A DNA stretch of 64,000 nt from Anolis sagrei (GCF_037176765.1 NC_090034.1:72547955-72611954); one strand, 5' to 3'; shown: positions 1 to 11,312, counted from the first letter of the stretch. The notes: a model not told the origin generated them from the sequence alone. Made by a program: numbers and translations.

Positions 1-719
1 GAACCAAAATTGGCATACTGAACTCACATGGTCAAATCTCTCGACATTTACCTTACAACACCCCAAGCCCTCTGATGAATTATTGTACTGTTTCCTGTAT
101 CCTCAATAGCACTGGTTCTCAATCTTCCTAATGCCGTGATCTCTTAATACACTTCCTCATGTTGTGGTGACCCCCAACCATAACACTATTTTCATTGCTA
201 CTTCATAACTGTAATTTGGCTACTGTTATGAATCATAATGTAAAATTATGATATGCAGGATGTATTTTCATTCACTGGACCAAATTTGGCCCAAATTTGA
301 TTACTGGTGGGGTTGGGGAGGGAGATTGATTTTGTCATTTGGGAGTTGTAGTTGCTGGGATTTATAGTTCACCTACAATCCAAGAACATTATGAACTCCA
401 CCAGCAATGAAATGGAACCAAACTTGGCACACAGAACTCCCATGACCAATAGAAAATACTGGAAGGGGCTGGTGGGCATTGACCTTGAGTTTTGGAGTTG
501 GAATTGTAGTACACCTACATACAGAGAGCACTGTAGACTCAAACTTGTCATGAATACTCATTATGCCCAAACGTGAACACTGGTGGAGTTCACCTACAAT
601 CAGAGAGCATTCTGAACTCCACCAATGATAGAATTGGGCCAAACTTCCCACACAGAACCCCCATGCCTCCAAGGGACTCGCTGGCACGACCCTCCCTCCA
701 GTCGCGCATGCTTTCCCTC

Positions 720-938
720 ATTATTTATTTTATTTACAGTATTTATATTCCGCCCTTCTCACCCCGCAGGGGACTCAGGGCAGATTACAATGTACACATA
801 TATGGCAAACATTCAATGCCAAAGACACACAACAAATATAGACAGACAGTCAGAGGCTATTTAACTTTTCACGCCGCCAGGGGAGCTGTCGCTTTCATCG
901 TCCATCTGCGACACTGATGAAGTACTTCCGCATTCCCC
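720..938 (-). mobile_element. L2-like LINE 3' end fragment
   Basis: Reads in reverse as a LINE 3' UTR: a ttattta-rich start and the recurrent 'ccgcccttctcaccccgcag' and 'ggggactcagggc' blocks that end most L2-like copies in this window. Only the 3' part is present. Confidence 0.5.
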
Positions 939-1241
939 ATGAGCCAACAATATGATGTGGCGGCAAAAAAAGCCAATGGGATTTTGGCCTGCATCAATAG
1001 GAGCATAGTGTCTAGGGAAGTCATGCTACCCCTCTATTCTGCCTTGGTTAGACCACACCTGGAATATTGTGTCCAATTCTGGGCACCACAATTCAAGAGA
1101 GATATTGACAAGCTGGAATGTGTCCAGAGGAGGGCGACTAAAATGATCAAGGGTCAATATTCCTGCTTCTTGGCAGATTGGGGTTGGACTGGATGGCCCA
1201 TGAGGTCTCTTCCAACTCTTTGATTCTATGATTCTATGATC
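939..1241 (+). mobile_element. CR1 LINE 3' end
   Basis: The frame from 939 reads like the C-terminal part of CR1 reverse transcriptase ([13 protein letters not shown], then [18 protein letters not shown]). It is followed by the CR1 3' UTR signature 'ggttggactggatggccc' and ends in repeats of ATTCTATG, the diagnostic CR1 tail. It is 5' truncated and also internally deleted after MIKG. Confidence 0.88.
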
Positions 1242-1267
1242 CCCGCATGCTTTTGCTGGAGTGCTTT

Positions 1268-1498
1268 GCTGGAGTCTTTTTAGGGCCTCGTAAATTAGTC
1301 AAATTAGCCTCCCCACACATAGGTGGTACCTAATTTTCCTACTTGACAGATGCAACTGTCTTTCGGGTTGCAAAGGTCAACAACAAGCTACACAATTGGT
1401 CGGAAGCTCACTCCGACCCGGGCTGGCTTCGAACTCATGACCTTTTGGTCAGAAGTGATCTTGATGCAGCTGACACTCAGCCAGCTGCGCCACAGTCC
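1268..1498 (-). mobile_element. tRNA-derived SINE (SINE-4)
   Basis: On the minus strand it starts GGGACTGTGGCGCAGCTGGC (box A-like) and continues to GAGTTCGAAGCCAG (box B-like), then a non-tRNA body ending in 'aattaggtaccacc'. It lies inside hAT-A, so it is younger than that insertion. Confidence 0.65.
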
Positions 1499-1840
1499 CG
1501 CACATCCACACATGCACACCACGCTGCCAAGCGCCAAGCATACCTGCTCTCCCCTTCCTGCTTGGAGTGTCAGAAACAGCCCCCCCCCCCCTTGGCCGAG
1601 AGGCCAGCTGAGAGGCCAGCCAATCATAGCGGAGGAGGGCTTTTGGTGGGAGGATTCACCGTCTGTTTCCAAAAAGGAAGAGAAGGACAAGCAGTGAGAT
1701 CTTCAGCCTTCTCTGCCAAAGGAGATCCTGCGATCAACAGAAATTTATATTTTCTGATGGTCTTTGGTGACCTCTGTGAAACCCTCTTGCGAACCCCCCC
1801 CCCCCCCATGGGTCCCGATCCCCAGGGATGAGAAATGCTG

Positions 1841-2589
1841 CGGTAAAAGTTAAACAGTTAAACTTTCGTTTGAATGAAAGTGAGCCAATGCAGGAGGCAT
1901 GACTCAGCTGGGAAGAAAGCCTCTCCTTGGCCTTTTCTCTGTACAAATTGGCCAGTGACGCACAGATCTGCCCGTCTGCATCATGACGCATCAGAACGGA
2001 AAGTTACTACATTTATTAAGAGAGAGAAAGAAAGACACAGGACTGTATGGGAAATATTGTAAGCAGTATTTCAACTGCAGTTTTTAAAAAATAAAACCCA
2101 TTTCAAACAAAATTGCTACCTTTCCTTCAAAAGTGCAAGAGAAAAATACCTGGCCAACCTTAATGAATTGTTGCTTCAACTCCTTATGGGGAGTCTTTGT
2201 AACAAATGGCATTTCCCATCGGAAACCACCAACTGCAGCCTACAGAACGGTAGTTAAGTCAATGACTTAAATATAGGCAATTTAAGACCGCAGTCCTAGG
2301 CATATTTAAAACAATCCAGTGAAGCCAAGAGAAATTTTGTCTGAATAATTATGTGGAGGGCTATGTTATGCAGGTCTGCTTTCCTAAACATAGCTATCAA
2401 CTTGATTTGGGCTTTTTTTAGAAAACTAAAGCACACAACAGCATCTGAATTTAGGCAGTGGTTCAAAAGCTTGGATCCTTTCCATTGCACCATACCTTTC
2501 AATATTTCGTAGATGGAAACTGTGGCCAAGTAATTATAGCGAATATAGCGAAAATAACCAGAAAAACCAACACTCTGATTAAGAACTCC
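1841..2589. other. No gene or recognised repeat
   Basis: Single-copy looking sequence of about 750 bases. Short frames occur but none has a recognisable domain, splice context or codon pattern. Confidence 0.5.
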
Positions 2590-3720
2590 TCAGTCAACTT
2601 TGATATACGACAGCAGCTACGTAAATTGGAAGCCCTTCCACCCAGGCTTTATGGACTCCCATAAACTCCCATAAGGACTCCACCCCACTCAGACCCATCG
2701 TGAGTGCCATTGGATCCCCCACGTACGACTTAGCAAAATTCCTTGCTGCACAGTTACAAAGCCACATTGGGCTCACAACACACTACATCAAGGACTCAGC
2801 CCACTTCATTGAAAAAATCAGCAATCTCAAGCTAAATACCAACGACAAACCGATCAGCTTTGATGTGGTGTCTCTATTTACCATGGTCCCAGTTGCAGAC
2901 ACCAAGACACTCATCAACCAGAGGTTCCCAGAAGACATCACGGCTCTGTTTCACCATTGCCTCACCACCAGCTACTTTCAGTGGGACAATGAGTTCTATG
3001 AACAGAAAGATGGAGTAGCTATGGGGAGCCCTCTCAGCCCAGTCATAGCTAACTTCTACATGGAACACTTTGAAAAACAAGCTCTTGAAACAGCAACTAA
3101 AAAGCCCACGATATGGTTCAGATATGTGGATGACACTTTCACCATTTGGAGCCACGGAGAAGAAGAACTCAACAGGTTCCTGGAACATCTTAACAGCATC
3201 CACCCAAACATCCAGTTCACTATGGAAAAAGAAAAGGAAGGAAGACTGCCTTTTCTAGATGTCCTAGTCATCCGTAAACTAGATCAACAATTGGGTAACA
3301 CCGTTTACAGAAAACCCCCACACACAGATAGATATCTACATAAAAACTCCAACCATCACCCAAGTCAAAAAAGAAGCACCATTAAAGCCTTGGCAGACCA
3401 TGCAAACAGAATCTGTGAACCCCACCTCCTCCAAGATGAACTGAACCACCTCAACTGGGCTCTACAGGCCAATGGATACTCCACCTCAGACATCAGAAGA
3501 GCTGCAAGACCAAGAACAAGGCACGAGAGTAAAGATGAAGATCCACCCAGAGGAAAAGTGTTCTTGCCATACATCAAGGGAACCACTGACCGCATAGGGA
3601 AGCTGATGAGGAAACACAAGAAAATCCAACCCACCAAGAAAATCCAACAAATGCTACGTTCAGCAAAGGACAAGAGGGATCCTCTCACCGCTGCAGGAGT
3701 CTACCGTGTACCAGTTTGCT
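2590..3720 (+). mobile_element. Penelope-like element (PLE) reverse transcriptase fragment
   Basis: An open frame of 364 codons (2700-3794) encodes a PLE reverse transcriptase core. Visible motifs in order are ALPPRLYGLP just upstream (2630-2664), SFDVVSLFTMVPV, AMGSPLSPVIANFYME, the catalytic block WFRYVDDTF, LPFLDVLV, and KVFLPYIKGTTDRIG. It stops at AAGVYRVP, where the GIY-YIG endonuclease of PLEs begins, so the endonuclease and the 3' region are missing. The 5' end is also truncated, with a short duplication near 2650-2690. PLEs are retroelements related to telomerase reverse transcriptase. The last roughly 70 bases before the LTR fossil at 3777 are not PLE. Confidence 0.88.
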
Positions 3721-3925
3721 TTCACCTGAGTCTACTGGGAATAGCAAAGTTCCTCCCATTCCCCCCTTTCCCCTCATGTTGTAAGTCAGCCTGATCAGCC
3801 TGTGATTGTGTCTGATGTTCATGATGGGAATGGGATGATGTTCCTGATAGTGAGCCTGAGTCTGTTGGCAATGGGGTTGAGGATTTACTGGCATGAGTTA
3901 AGCACAGAGGAGAGGGTTAGGGCAT

Positions 3926-5166
3926 TTGTATCCCGTCCTATGGCAACAGTTTTGGACAGCAATAGCTCCCAAAGTGACCCATTTAAGGTGGAATCTGGTA
4001 TCAAACAGGGATGTGTTATTGCCCCAACTTTATTCTCCATCTTCATCGCTGTGATACTTCACCTTGTTGATGGGAAGCTTCTCCCTGGAGTGGAAATCAT
4101 CTATCGGAGAGATGGCAAGCTATTCAACCTCAGCAGACTGAAAGCCAAAACCAAGGTTACAACAACATCTGTTATAGAACTCCAGTATGCTGATGACAAC
4201 GTTGTCTGTGCGCATTCAGAAGAAGATCTACAAGCCACTCTAAACACCTTTGCAGAAGCATACGAGAAGCTCGGCCTGTCATTGAACATTGAAAAAACCA
4301 AGACACCAGCCAACCCCTCTCCAATGCCAGTGATACAGCTTAATGGTGTAACATTAGAAAATGTTGATCATTTCTGCTACCTTGGCAGCCACCTCTCCAC
4401 CAAAGTCAACATCGACACCGAAATACAACACCACCTGAGCTCTGCGAGCGCAGCATTTTTCCAAATGAAGTAGAGAGTGTTTGAGGACCGGGACATCCGT
4501 AGGGATACCAAGGTGCTTGTTTATAGAGCTATTGTCCTCCCAACCCTACTATATGCCTGTGAGACGTGGACTGTCTACATGCAACTCCTGGAATGATTCC
4601 ATCAGCGCTGCCTCTGGAAAATCCTGCAAATCTCTTGGGAAGTAAGGCGGGAAGTAAGGCGTCAGCATGCTGGAAGAAGCAAAGACCACCAGCATTGAAG
4701 CAATGGTCCTCCGCCATCAACTCCGCTGGACCGGCCACGTTGTCCGGATGCCCAACCACTGTCTCCCAAAGCAGTTGCTCTACTCCGAACTCAAGAACGG
4801 AAAACGGAATGTTGGTGGACAGAAAAAGAGATTTAAAGATGGGCTCAAAGACAACCTTAAAAGCTCTGGCATAGACACTGAGAACTGGGAAGCCCTGGCC
4901 TTTGAGCGCTCCAGCTGAAGGTCAGCTGTGACCAGCATTGCTGCAGAATTTGAAGAGGCACGAATGGAGGGAGAAAGGGAGAAATGTGCCAAGAGGAAGG
5001 CGCATCAAGCCAACCCCGACCGAGACCGCCTTCCACCTGGAACCCAATGCCCTCACTGCGGAAGAAGATGCAGAGCAAGAATAGGGCTCCACAGCTACAT
5101 ACGGACCCACAAGAATATTGGAAGACAATCCTCCTCAGAAAACAAGGGATCGCCTAAGTAAGTAAG
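3926..5166 (+). mobile_element. RTE-type LINE, 5' truncated
   Basis: A frame from about 3936 to 4473 matches the reverse transcriptase of an RTE/RTEX-like LINE: GIKQGCVIAPTLFSIF, LQYADDNVVCAHS, LGLSLNIEKTK, VDHFCYLGSHLS. It continues in other frames with RHQLRWTGHVVRMPNHCLP, QKKRFKDGLK and a C2H2-like end, CPHCGRRCRARIGLHSYIRTH. It has an in-frame stop after FFQMK and a small duplication near 4640. The tail is (AAGT)n. The clade assignment is from the overall motif pattern and could be another APE-type LINE. Confidence 0.8.
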
Positions 5167-5275
5167 TAAATATCTCATCTCCGCAGAGGGACTCAGGGCG
5201 GTTAATAACCGGCACAGCATGGTGCCACAACAAAAGCATAAATATACAGATTAAATAAAAACAACATAAAACTGT
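5167..5275 (-). mobile_element. L2-like LINE 3' end fragment
   Basis: Contains 'atctcatctccgcagaggga' followed by 'ctcagggcggtt', the terminal block of the L2-like LINEs read on the minus strand. Inserted behind the RTE tail. Confidence 0.45.
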
Positions 5276-6001
5276 GTAAAATTCACAAGGTCACATTCCT
5301 GGGAGAGACCCTTCACAGTCTTTCTCAGAGGAACTCTCTGAAGATGATTTGTCAGGTGCAGAAGTTAATGAAAGTCAAGTTAATGAGATTGTAGATAAAA
5401 AGCAAGGTTTTTGTAAACAGAGACAGAGCGCTCAGGCGCAAAGAAGTTCAGTTCGTTTACAGTAAAAGAGAGATAAGCAACCCTTATCTGGATCTAAAGT
5501 CAAGAGAAATGCTTTCCTTTCAGTTTTATATCTGGAAAAGCTTTATATTGATTCATGGGAAGGAGTTGCCTCAGTTGGGTCAACGTTGGAATTTCAGGAC
5601 AGTCTTGCTTTCAAGTGTTCTTATTTATTTATCTTAGTTTAATGTACCAAGTTTTTGCCAAGCTCCTAATTTGTGTATTAGATTTTTCATGCTGCCTTTT
5701 TTCATGGATTCTTGTGCCTTACTTCATGGATGTTTGTATCTTCTTTTGCCTTGAAGCTCATGGATTATCCTTTGCTTTGGAACTTTACCATTTTTGCTAA
5801 CTTTACCGCTTTGCCTACATATATTCTTCCATATACTGATTTTACCAAGTTGGTGCGGTGTTTAAGGTGAGAGGGGTTCCTGCTTTGGTGTCCGACACCT
5901 CTTGAATTAACTGAGGCCCCATCTACACTATCATATAATCATTTCAGAATGCAGATTAACTATGTTGAACTGGATTATCAGCACTGTAAACTCCTACAAT
6001 C

Positions 6002-7705
6002 TGTTGTATCTCAGCAGTCACATCAGCCAGGGGCTGATGGGTTCACTGATTATTTGGATTCAGAAGGGATTGTTGGATTTCTTTTTCTTTCCTCGGATTC
6101 AAAGTGATCCAGGCCAAGAGAGTGCAGTCGCCTCAGACAGTTTTGAACTCCAAGGTCAATCACAGGAGCCAGAAGCAACATTGTTAGATAAAGGATCAAG
6201 TGAAGACTAATTCACAGAAAATTCTCAAGGGAAAACACCTGACAGTACAGAGCTGAGCAAGGATCTCCATTTGCAGATTAGGGCAGAGAGCCAGTTCTGT
6301 AGATCAACAGGATTACGTGGGAAACTGATAGAGAAAGTCAATGGGAAGTGTCATGACTTCATGTCTGCTTATTAACAGCCAGTTGTTTACCTTAAATTTA
6401 GTTCAGGCAATGTTGGCGTCAGAGGCGGCCCTAGGTAATTTTCAACAGTAAGCAAACAGTATTTTGGCGCCCGCCCCCCCAACCAATCATTGATATATAT
6501 TTTCTGTTTGTCGTGGTAGTTCTGTGTGCTATATTTGGTTCAATTCCATCATTGGTGGAGTTCAGAATGCTCTTTGATTGTAGGTGAACTATACATCTCA
6601 GTAACTACACTTGCCACATTTGCTCCCTTGCCTGGCCCGCTTTGGGTCCGGAGGCGTGTCTGAAGACCCCGGTGTGTGCACCAAAAGTCACCTCTTTTCC
6701 TGACTTTCTCCTCAGCCATTGGGACCAAGAGAGAGACAGAGGTGGAGATGCCCACCTTTCCTGAAGGTAGGTGCAAAAACAAAGGAGGGAGCGGAGGTGG
6801 GAGATACCTCCAGCCGGAGGGTCTCTCTCTCTCTCTCGGTCCCAATGGCTGAAGAGAAAGTCAGGAGAAGAGGCAACTTTTGGTGCGCACCCTGGGGTCT
6901 TCAAACACGTCTTCAGACCTGAAACGGGCCAGGTGCGGCGGCTCCGCCCCTTGGGCCACCCGCGGATTGGGGAGAGGAGAGGAGGCGGGTGGAGCGCCGG
7001 GGGATCGGGAAAGGGAGCCGGTCATGGGGAAGGGATCAAACGCGGAGAGCGATTGAGCGCCGGCTCTGCTTGCGCACCCGGTGGCCAGGTGGAGCAGGAA
7101 CGAGAAGGGCTAGGTGAGGCTCAAGGGCCTGGCCCCTTTGGAAAGAGGATTGCCCAGCAACGAGGCAAGAAAGCCGAGGCTCCCCCCGGACTGCTAGGGC
7201 TGTTGTGAGCTGAGGGGCCGCTCCTCAAGTGGTGGTCGAGGGGCATTTACAGAGGCGCCTCTGTGCCCCTGGCAAAAGAAAAGTGTTCTGCGACCGCTTA
7301 CTTCGCGTAATGGATGAGCCGCCCCTGGTTGGCGTTCAAGGGAGAACCTAGGCATGAGTTCTTGTGTCAGGTCAAGCTCTGTTTTTGGATTTAAGTATCT
7401 TGGGAGGTTTTTGTATTTTTGTTTCATGATTCTTGCTCACGTTTTCTAAGCAGATCTGTTGCTTATGGATTTATGTTGTATTTGAGACTTTTTGCTATTC
7501 TTGGACTGTGATCTTTGGATTTTTGTGAGACATTTGAATTCCTGTGTGGATATCACTACTAAACCTGTTTGGATTATTCCTCTCATTTCTTCATCACTGC
7601 TCTTTTTCATATATTTTGTGTGTTTTTACAATAAACTGTTTGCTTGTACTCTGGACTATTGTGTTGTGCTGTGCTCATAGGTGGCTCCAGGCCTGGGGTG
7701 CAACA
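6002..7705 (+). mobile_element. Solo LTR fossil, family A, carrying a hAT
   Basis: Begins TGTTGTATCTCAGC and ends GGGGTGCAACA, so it has TG...CA ends with TGTTG/CAACA terminal inverted repeats and near-matching short direct repeats outside (caatc, caatt). After removing the hAT-B insertion (6420-7335) it is about 790 bp, close to the second copy at 34493-35277. A polyadenylation-type AATAAACTG lies near the 3' end. No coding interior remains; it is an old solo LTR. Confidence 0.65.
6420..7327 (+). mobile_element. hAT-B DNA transposon with palindromic and GC-rich cargo
   Basis: Ends are CAGAGGCGGCCCTAGG on the left and GAGCCGCCCCTG on the right, flanked by a perfect 8-bp duplication GTTGGCGT (6412-6419 and 7328-7335). 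This copy is 908 bp, against 290 bp for the compact copy at 60877. The extra length holds an inverted repeat (about 6632-6740 against 6826-6935) and a CpG-rich block (6936-7310). No transposase frame is recognisable. Confidence 0.85.
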
Positions 7706-7770
7706 CAATTCAGTTCAAAGCAGTTCATCTGCATTCAAAACTGGATTATATGGCAATGTAGATCCCATTT

Positions 7771-8089
7771 GAGTACAGACTACTTTCAACCCAGTTTGCA
7801 GCAATTGAAGCAAACTAAGGAAAAAGGGGGGAAAGGAAACTAGGACATTTTAAAAGCATCCGAGATAGTGGGATGACAGAGGATTCATCAGGACTGCCCT
7901 TGTCAAATTAAGACCGATAAGAGGGTGTGTTGTACTGTTACTCCAACTTACATTTCCCTCCTCAAGCTGTATGTTCATGGGTATTTTCACTCCATAGTAT
8001 AAGTAGCAGCTACGTGGAGCAATTTTAGGATGGGAAAACGTGTCCTATCAGAAAAGTAATATTTTAGTTCCATAGTACATAAAGGTAAA
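7771..8089. other. No gene or recognised repeat
   Basis: About 320 bases without a convincing frame or a repeat I recognise. Confidence 0.5.
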
Positions 8090-8403
8090 AGTAACTTGAC
8101 ATTAAGTCTAGTTGTGTCCGACTCTAGTGTTAGTACTTATCTCCATTTCTAAGCCTACGAGCCGGCGTTGTCCATAGACACCCCCAATGTCATGTGGCTA
8201 GCATGAGTGCATGGAGCGCCGTTACCTTCCTGCTGAAGCAGTATCTATTGATCTACTCACATTTGCATGTTTTCAAACTTCTAGGTTGACAGAAGCTGGG
8301 CCTAACAGCAAGAGTTCACCCCACGCAGCGGATTTGAACTGTCAACCTTTCAGTCAGCAAGTTCAGCAGCTCAGCGGTTTAACCCGCTGCACCACCTGGG
8401 CGT
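8090..8403 (-). mobile_element. tRNA-derived SINE (SINE-2)
   Basis: On the minus strand the sequence begins at a GGTGCAGCGGGTTAAACCGC box A-like stretch, has a tRNA-like head and a body with the 'aaacatgcaaatgtgagtag' motif, and ends in repeated ACCTTT. It is one of about nine SINE-2 copies in the window. Confidence 0.8.
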
Positions 8404-8650
8404 ACAGGGAGTACATAGCTGCAATGAAATCCACCATCCATCCACAAAGCAGCTTTTAACTTTTAAAACACAGGTGATCCTTTTCAGTTTGGTGCTGAGT
8501 TATAGGTCACACTTCTTCAGATCTGAATGAGCTTTAGAGATAAGCATCTCCCTTTAGTTTTGCATAGGATTAATGATGATAGTTTCCTAGCCAATATTTA
8601 GTGTTCATGTATGATGCTCCACTATGGGTTATATATTTAGTTATATAAAA

Positions 8651-9302
8651 AGGTAAAGTTTTCCCTTTGACATAAAGCCTAGTTCAATTCCGGCTCTGGG
8701 GGATGGTGCTCCTCTTCATATCTAAGCCGAAGAGCCATCGCTGTCCGTAGATGCCTCCAAGGTCATGTGACCGGCATGACTGCATGGAGTGCCATTACCT
8801 TCCTGCCAGAGCAGTACCTATAGATATACTCACATTTGCATGTTTTCAAACTGCTAAGTAAAGGTAAAGGTTTTCCCTGACATTAAGTCCAGTCGTGTCC
8901 GACTCTGGGGGTTGGAGCTCATCTCCATTTCTAAGCCGAAGTGCCGACGTCATCCATAGACGCCTCCAAGGTCATGTGGCCGGCAAGACTGCATGGAGCG
9001 CCGTTACTTTCCTTCCGGAGAAGTACCAATTGATCTACTCACATTTGCATGTTTTCGAATTGCTAGGTTGGCAGAAACTGGGGCTAACAGCAGCTCACTC
9101 CATTCCTCAGATTCAAATCGGTGACCTTTCGGTCAGCAAGTTCAGCAGCGCAGTGGTTTAAACCACTGTGCCACCGGGGGCTCTTTTCAAACTGCTAGGT
9201 TGGCAGATGCTGGGCCTAACAGTGGGAGCTCACCCCATCCCACAGATTCAAACCACTGACCATCCAGTCAGCAAATTTAACTTGCTGCACCACTGTGGCC
9301 CC
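8651..9302 (-). mobile_element. SINE-2, outer copy, split by a second SINE-2
   Basis: The tail half is 8651-8856 and the head half 9198-9302; the inner SINE-2 lies between. Imperfect ttagttatata/ttaattatata duplications flank the outer copy. Confidence 0.8.
8857..9183 (-). mobile_element. SINE-2, inner copy
   Basis: Complete copy inserted in another SINE-2. A perfect 14-bp target duplication TTTTCAAACTGCTA lies at 8843-8856 and 9184-9197, as expected for LINE-driven integration. Confidence 0.88.
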
Positions 9303-9480
9303 TTAATTATATATTTTATGTGTTTAGTACTAAAAAGTAGCTGGGGACTGATGTAGAGTCGTTCTGATACATTGCTAGCAATATATTAATATTTATTATG
9401 CAAATTGTCTTTTACCTTGAAAAAAATGTGAAAGCTTTTTATGAGCATATTGCGATATTCGGTTGTCTTTTGTTGTGTAG

Positions 9481-9720
9481 TTGAATGGCCCTGGCCCAAC
9501 TTACTTGTCCAAATGCATTTCCCTCTATGAACCATCACGGAGGTTAAGATCTTCTAGAGAGGCTCTGCTCTCGGTCCCACCACCTTTGCAAGTGCGACTG
9601 GTGGGGATGAGACAGGGCCTTCTCAGTGGTGCCTCCCTAGTAGGATTCGATTGGCCCCTTCCTTCCTGTCATTTTGCAAACAAGTGAAAACTTGGCTTTG
9701 GGAGCAAGCATTTGGCCCAG
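9481..9720 (+). mobile_element. L2-like LINE, C-terminal fragment
   Basis: Translation LNGPGPTYLSKCISLYEPSR and RLRSSREALLSVPP matches the C-terminal end of the L2-like reverse transcriptase seen complete at 11.3-14.2 kb. Confidence 0.7.
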
Positions 9721-9865
9721 CATAATTATCTATGCAATATAGTTGGAATTGACCCTGGATTGATGAATATGCTTATTAGATTATCTGGCTTTGGATATAT
9801 GCACAATAGTTGTTTAATGTTTACATTTATAACATATGATCTTAAATTACAGTCTAATGTAAATA

Positions 9866-10479
9866 CTAGCCAACCCCTGCCACTCGTTGCTGTGGCCCAG
9901 TCTGGTGATCTGGAAAATAAAGTAATGAGAAAGTGTGGGTTTCTAATATATGTAATGTCTTTATGCTTGTGGGTAAACAGTATTTCTTGTTGTTTCTTTG
10001 TCAGTGTTGATGTGGAGGGTGTCTGGTTTTCCTACTCTGGAACATGCAACATAGAATTGTCCTTCTTTAGGGGTCTCTTTCAAATCTATGACACTATATC
10101 TCTCTCTGTGTGTGAATCATATATATCTATCTATATCTATGACTGGATGGCTCTTTGTCAGGAGGGCTTTGATTATGTTTTCTTGCCCTGGTGAAGAGAG
10201 TTGGACTGGATGGACTTATTTTCTGTTGGTCATGGGAGCCCTGTATGCCGCATTTGTTTCAATTCCATCATTGGTGGAGTTCAGAATGCTTTTTGATTGT
10301 AGGGGAACTACAAATCCCAGCAACTACAACTTCCAAATGACAAAATGACAAAATTTTGAGTGAAGGACATACATTGGGTTGTTAGGTGTATGCTGTCCAA
10401 ATTTGGTGTCAATTCGTGCAGTAGTTTTTGAGTTATGTTAATCCCACAAACGAACATTACATTTTTTTATTTATATAGA
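9866..10479 (-). mobile_element. Helitron, non-autonomous, first of a tandem pair
   Basis: On the minus strand it starts TCTATATAAATAAAAAAATG and ends with CTAG, after a GC-rich hairpin in GGGCCACAGCAACGAGTGGC. It sits between A and T, the Helitron target rule. The interior shares the '130-bp module' with hAT-A and the 'agagatatagtgtcatagat' stretch with copies at 27.9 and 30.2 kb. No Rep/helicase frame is present. Confidence 0.68.
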
Positions 10480-10548
10480 TCCAAGAACATTTAACCTACG
10501 GATGCCTCAATTAATGTAATGTTATTGGTATAGATTTATATTTTGAAA

Positions 10549-11117
10549 CTAGCCGTCCCTTGCCACGCGTTGCTGTGGCCCACATGGGGGTTCTGTGTGG
10601 GAGGTTTGGACCAATTCTATCGTTGGTGGGATTCAGAATGCTCTATGATTGTAGGTGAACTATAAATCCCAGCAATTACAACTCTGAAAAGTCAAGATTT
10701 TATTTTCCCCAAACTCTATCAGTGTTCACATTTGGGCACATTGAGTGTTCGTGTAGAGCTTGGTCCAGATCCATCATTGTTGGACTCCACAGTGATCTCT
10801 GGATGTAGGTGAACTACAACTCCAAAACCAAAGGACACTGCCAACCAAACCCTTCCAGTATTTTCTATTGGTCATGGGAGAACTGTGTGCCACATTTGGT
10901 TCAATTCCATCATTGGTTGAGTTCAGAATGCTCTTTGATTGTAGGTGAACGATAAATCCCAGCAACTACAACTCCCAAATGACAAAATTAAAAAAAATGA
11001 TGAAGGACATACATTGGGTTGTTAAGTGTATGCTGTCCAAATTTGGTGTCAATTTGTCCAGTGGTTTTTGAGTTATGTTAATCCCACAAACTAATATTAC
11101 ATTTTTATTTATATAGA
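10549..11117 (-). mobile_element. Helitron, non-autonomous, second of a tandem pair
   Basis: Same termini as the copy at 9866 (TCTATATAAATAAAAATGTA at the 5' end; hairpin GCCACAGCAACGCGTGGC and CTAG at the 3' end). The interior differs. The roughly 70 bases following each copy on the plus strand (10480-10548 and 11118-11187) are homologous. Confidence 0.68.
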
Positions 11118-11194
11118 TTCAAAAACATTTAACCGACGGATGCCTCAATTAATGTAATGGTACTGGTATCTATTTATATTTTATAATTTACCAG

Positions 11195-11312
11195 TAGCCT
11201 CTGCATTTCCCACCCTCGACTTATACTCGAGTCAATAAGTTTTCCCAGTTTTTGTGGTAAAATTAGGTGCCTCGACTTATATTCGGGTCAGCTTATACTT
11301 GCGTATTTACGG
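11195..11312. mobile_element. Short DNA-transposon-like MITE
   Basis: Contains 'cctcgacttatactcgagtc' and a second 'cctcgacttatattcgggtc' and ends in 'gtatttacgg', a common vertebrate MITE type. The superfamily is not determined from this copy. Confidence 0.4.

Larger units (their letters stand above)
110..1840 (+). mobile_element. hAT-A DNA transposon, non-autonomous, with nested insertions
   Basis: Begins with CACTGGTTCTCAATCTTCC and ends with GAGAAATGCTG, the two ends of a family seen about eight times here (hAT-A). The copies at 12920, 19640, 33075 and 54729 carry 8-bp target duplications, the hAT hallmark; this copy shows none I can recognise. The interior has the repeated 'gggagttgtagtt' module and, from about 1500 to 1700, the GC-rich middle also present in the copy at 19640. 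It is interrupted by a LINE 3' end, a CR1 and a SINE between about 720 and 1498. There is no transposase frame. Confidence 0.7.
3777..5897 (+). mobile_element. Solo LTR fossil, family B, split by a LINE
   Basis: Starts TGTTGTAAGTCAGCC and ends CCGACA, between short similar direct repeats (cctca and cctct). The right half (about 5276-5897) matches the LTR-like sequence at 38692-39075 on the other strand. An RTE-type LINE (3926-5166) and a LINE 3' end (5167-5275) sit inside it. No gag, pol or env interior is present, so it is a solo LTR of an old LTR retroelement. The family is not resolved. Confidence 0.5.
5926..7770. mobile_element. MITE with CCCCATCTACAC termini, split by a solo LTR
   Basis: The left part (5926-6001) starts CCCCATCTACACTATC and the right part (7706-7770) ends GGCAATGTAGATCCC. 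Together they resemble a short DNA-transposon derivative with fragments near 18095 and 55990. The LTR fossil 6002-7705 lies inside it. Confidence 0.45.

Noticed and set aside
2700-3794. The PLE reverse transcriptase frame as a possible telomerase or host gene
   Set aside because: GVAMGSPLSPVIANFYME and the YVDDTF context are those of Penelope-like elements; the copy is truncated at both ends and surrounded by transposons.
3777-5897. Intact endogenous retrovirus
   Set aside because: Only LTR-like sequence is seen; the reverse transcriptase inside belongs to an inserted non-LTR LINE.
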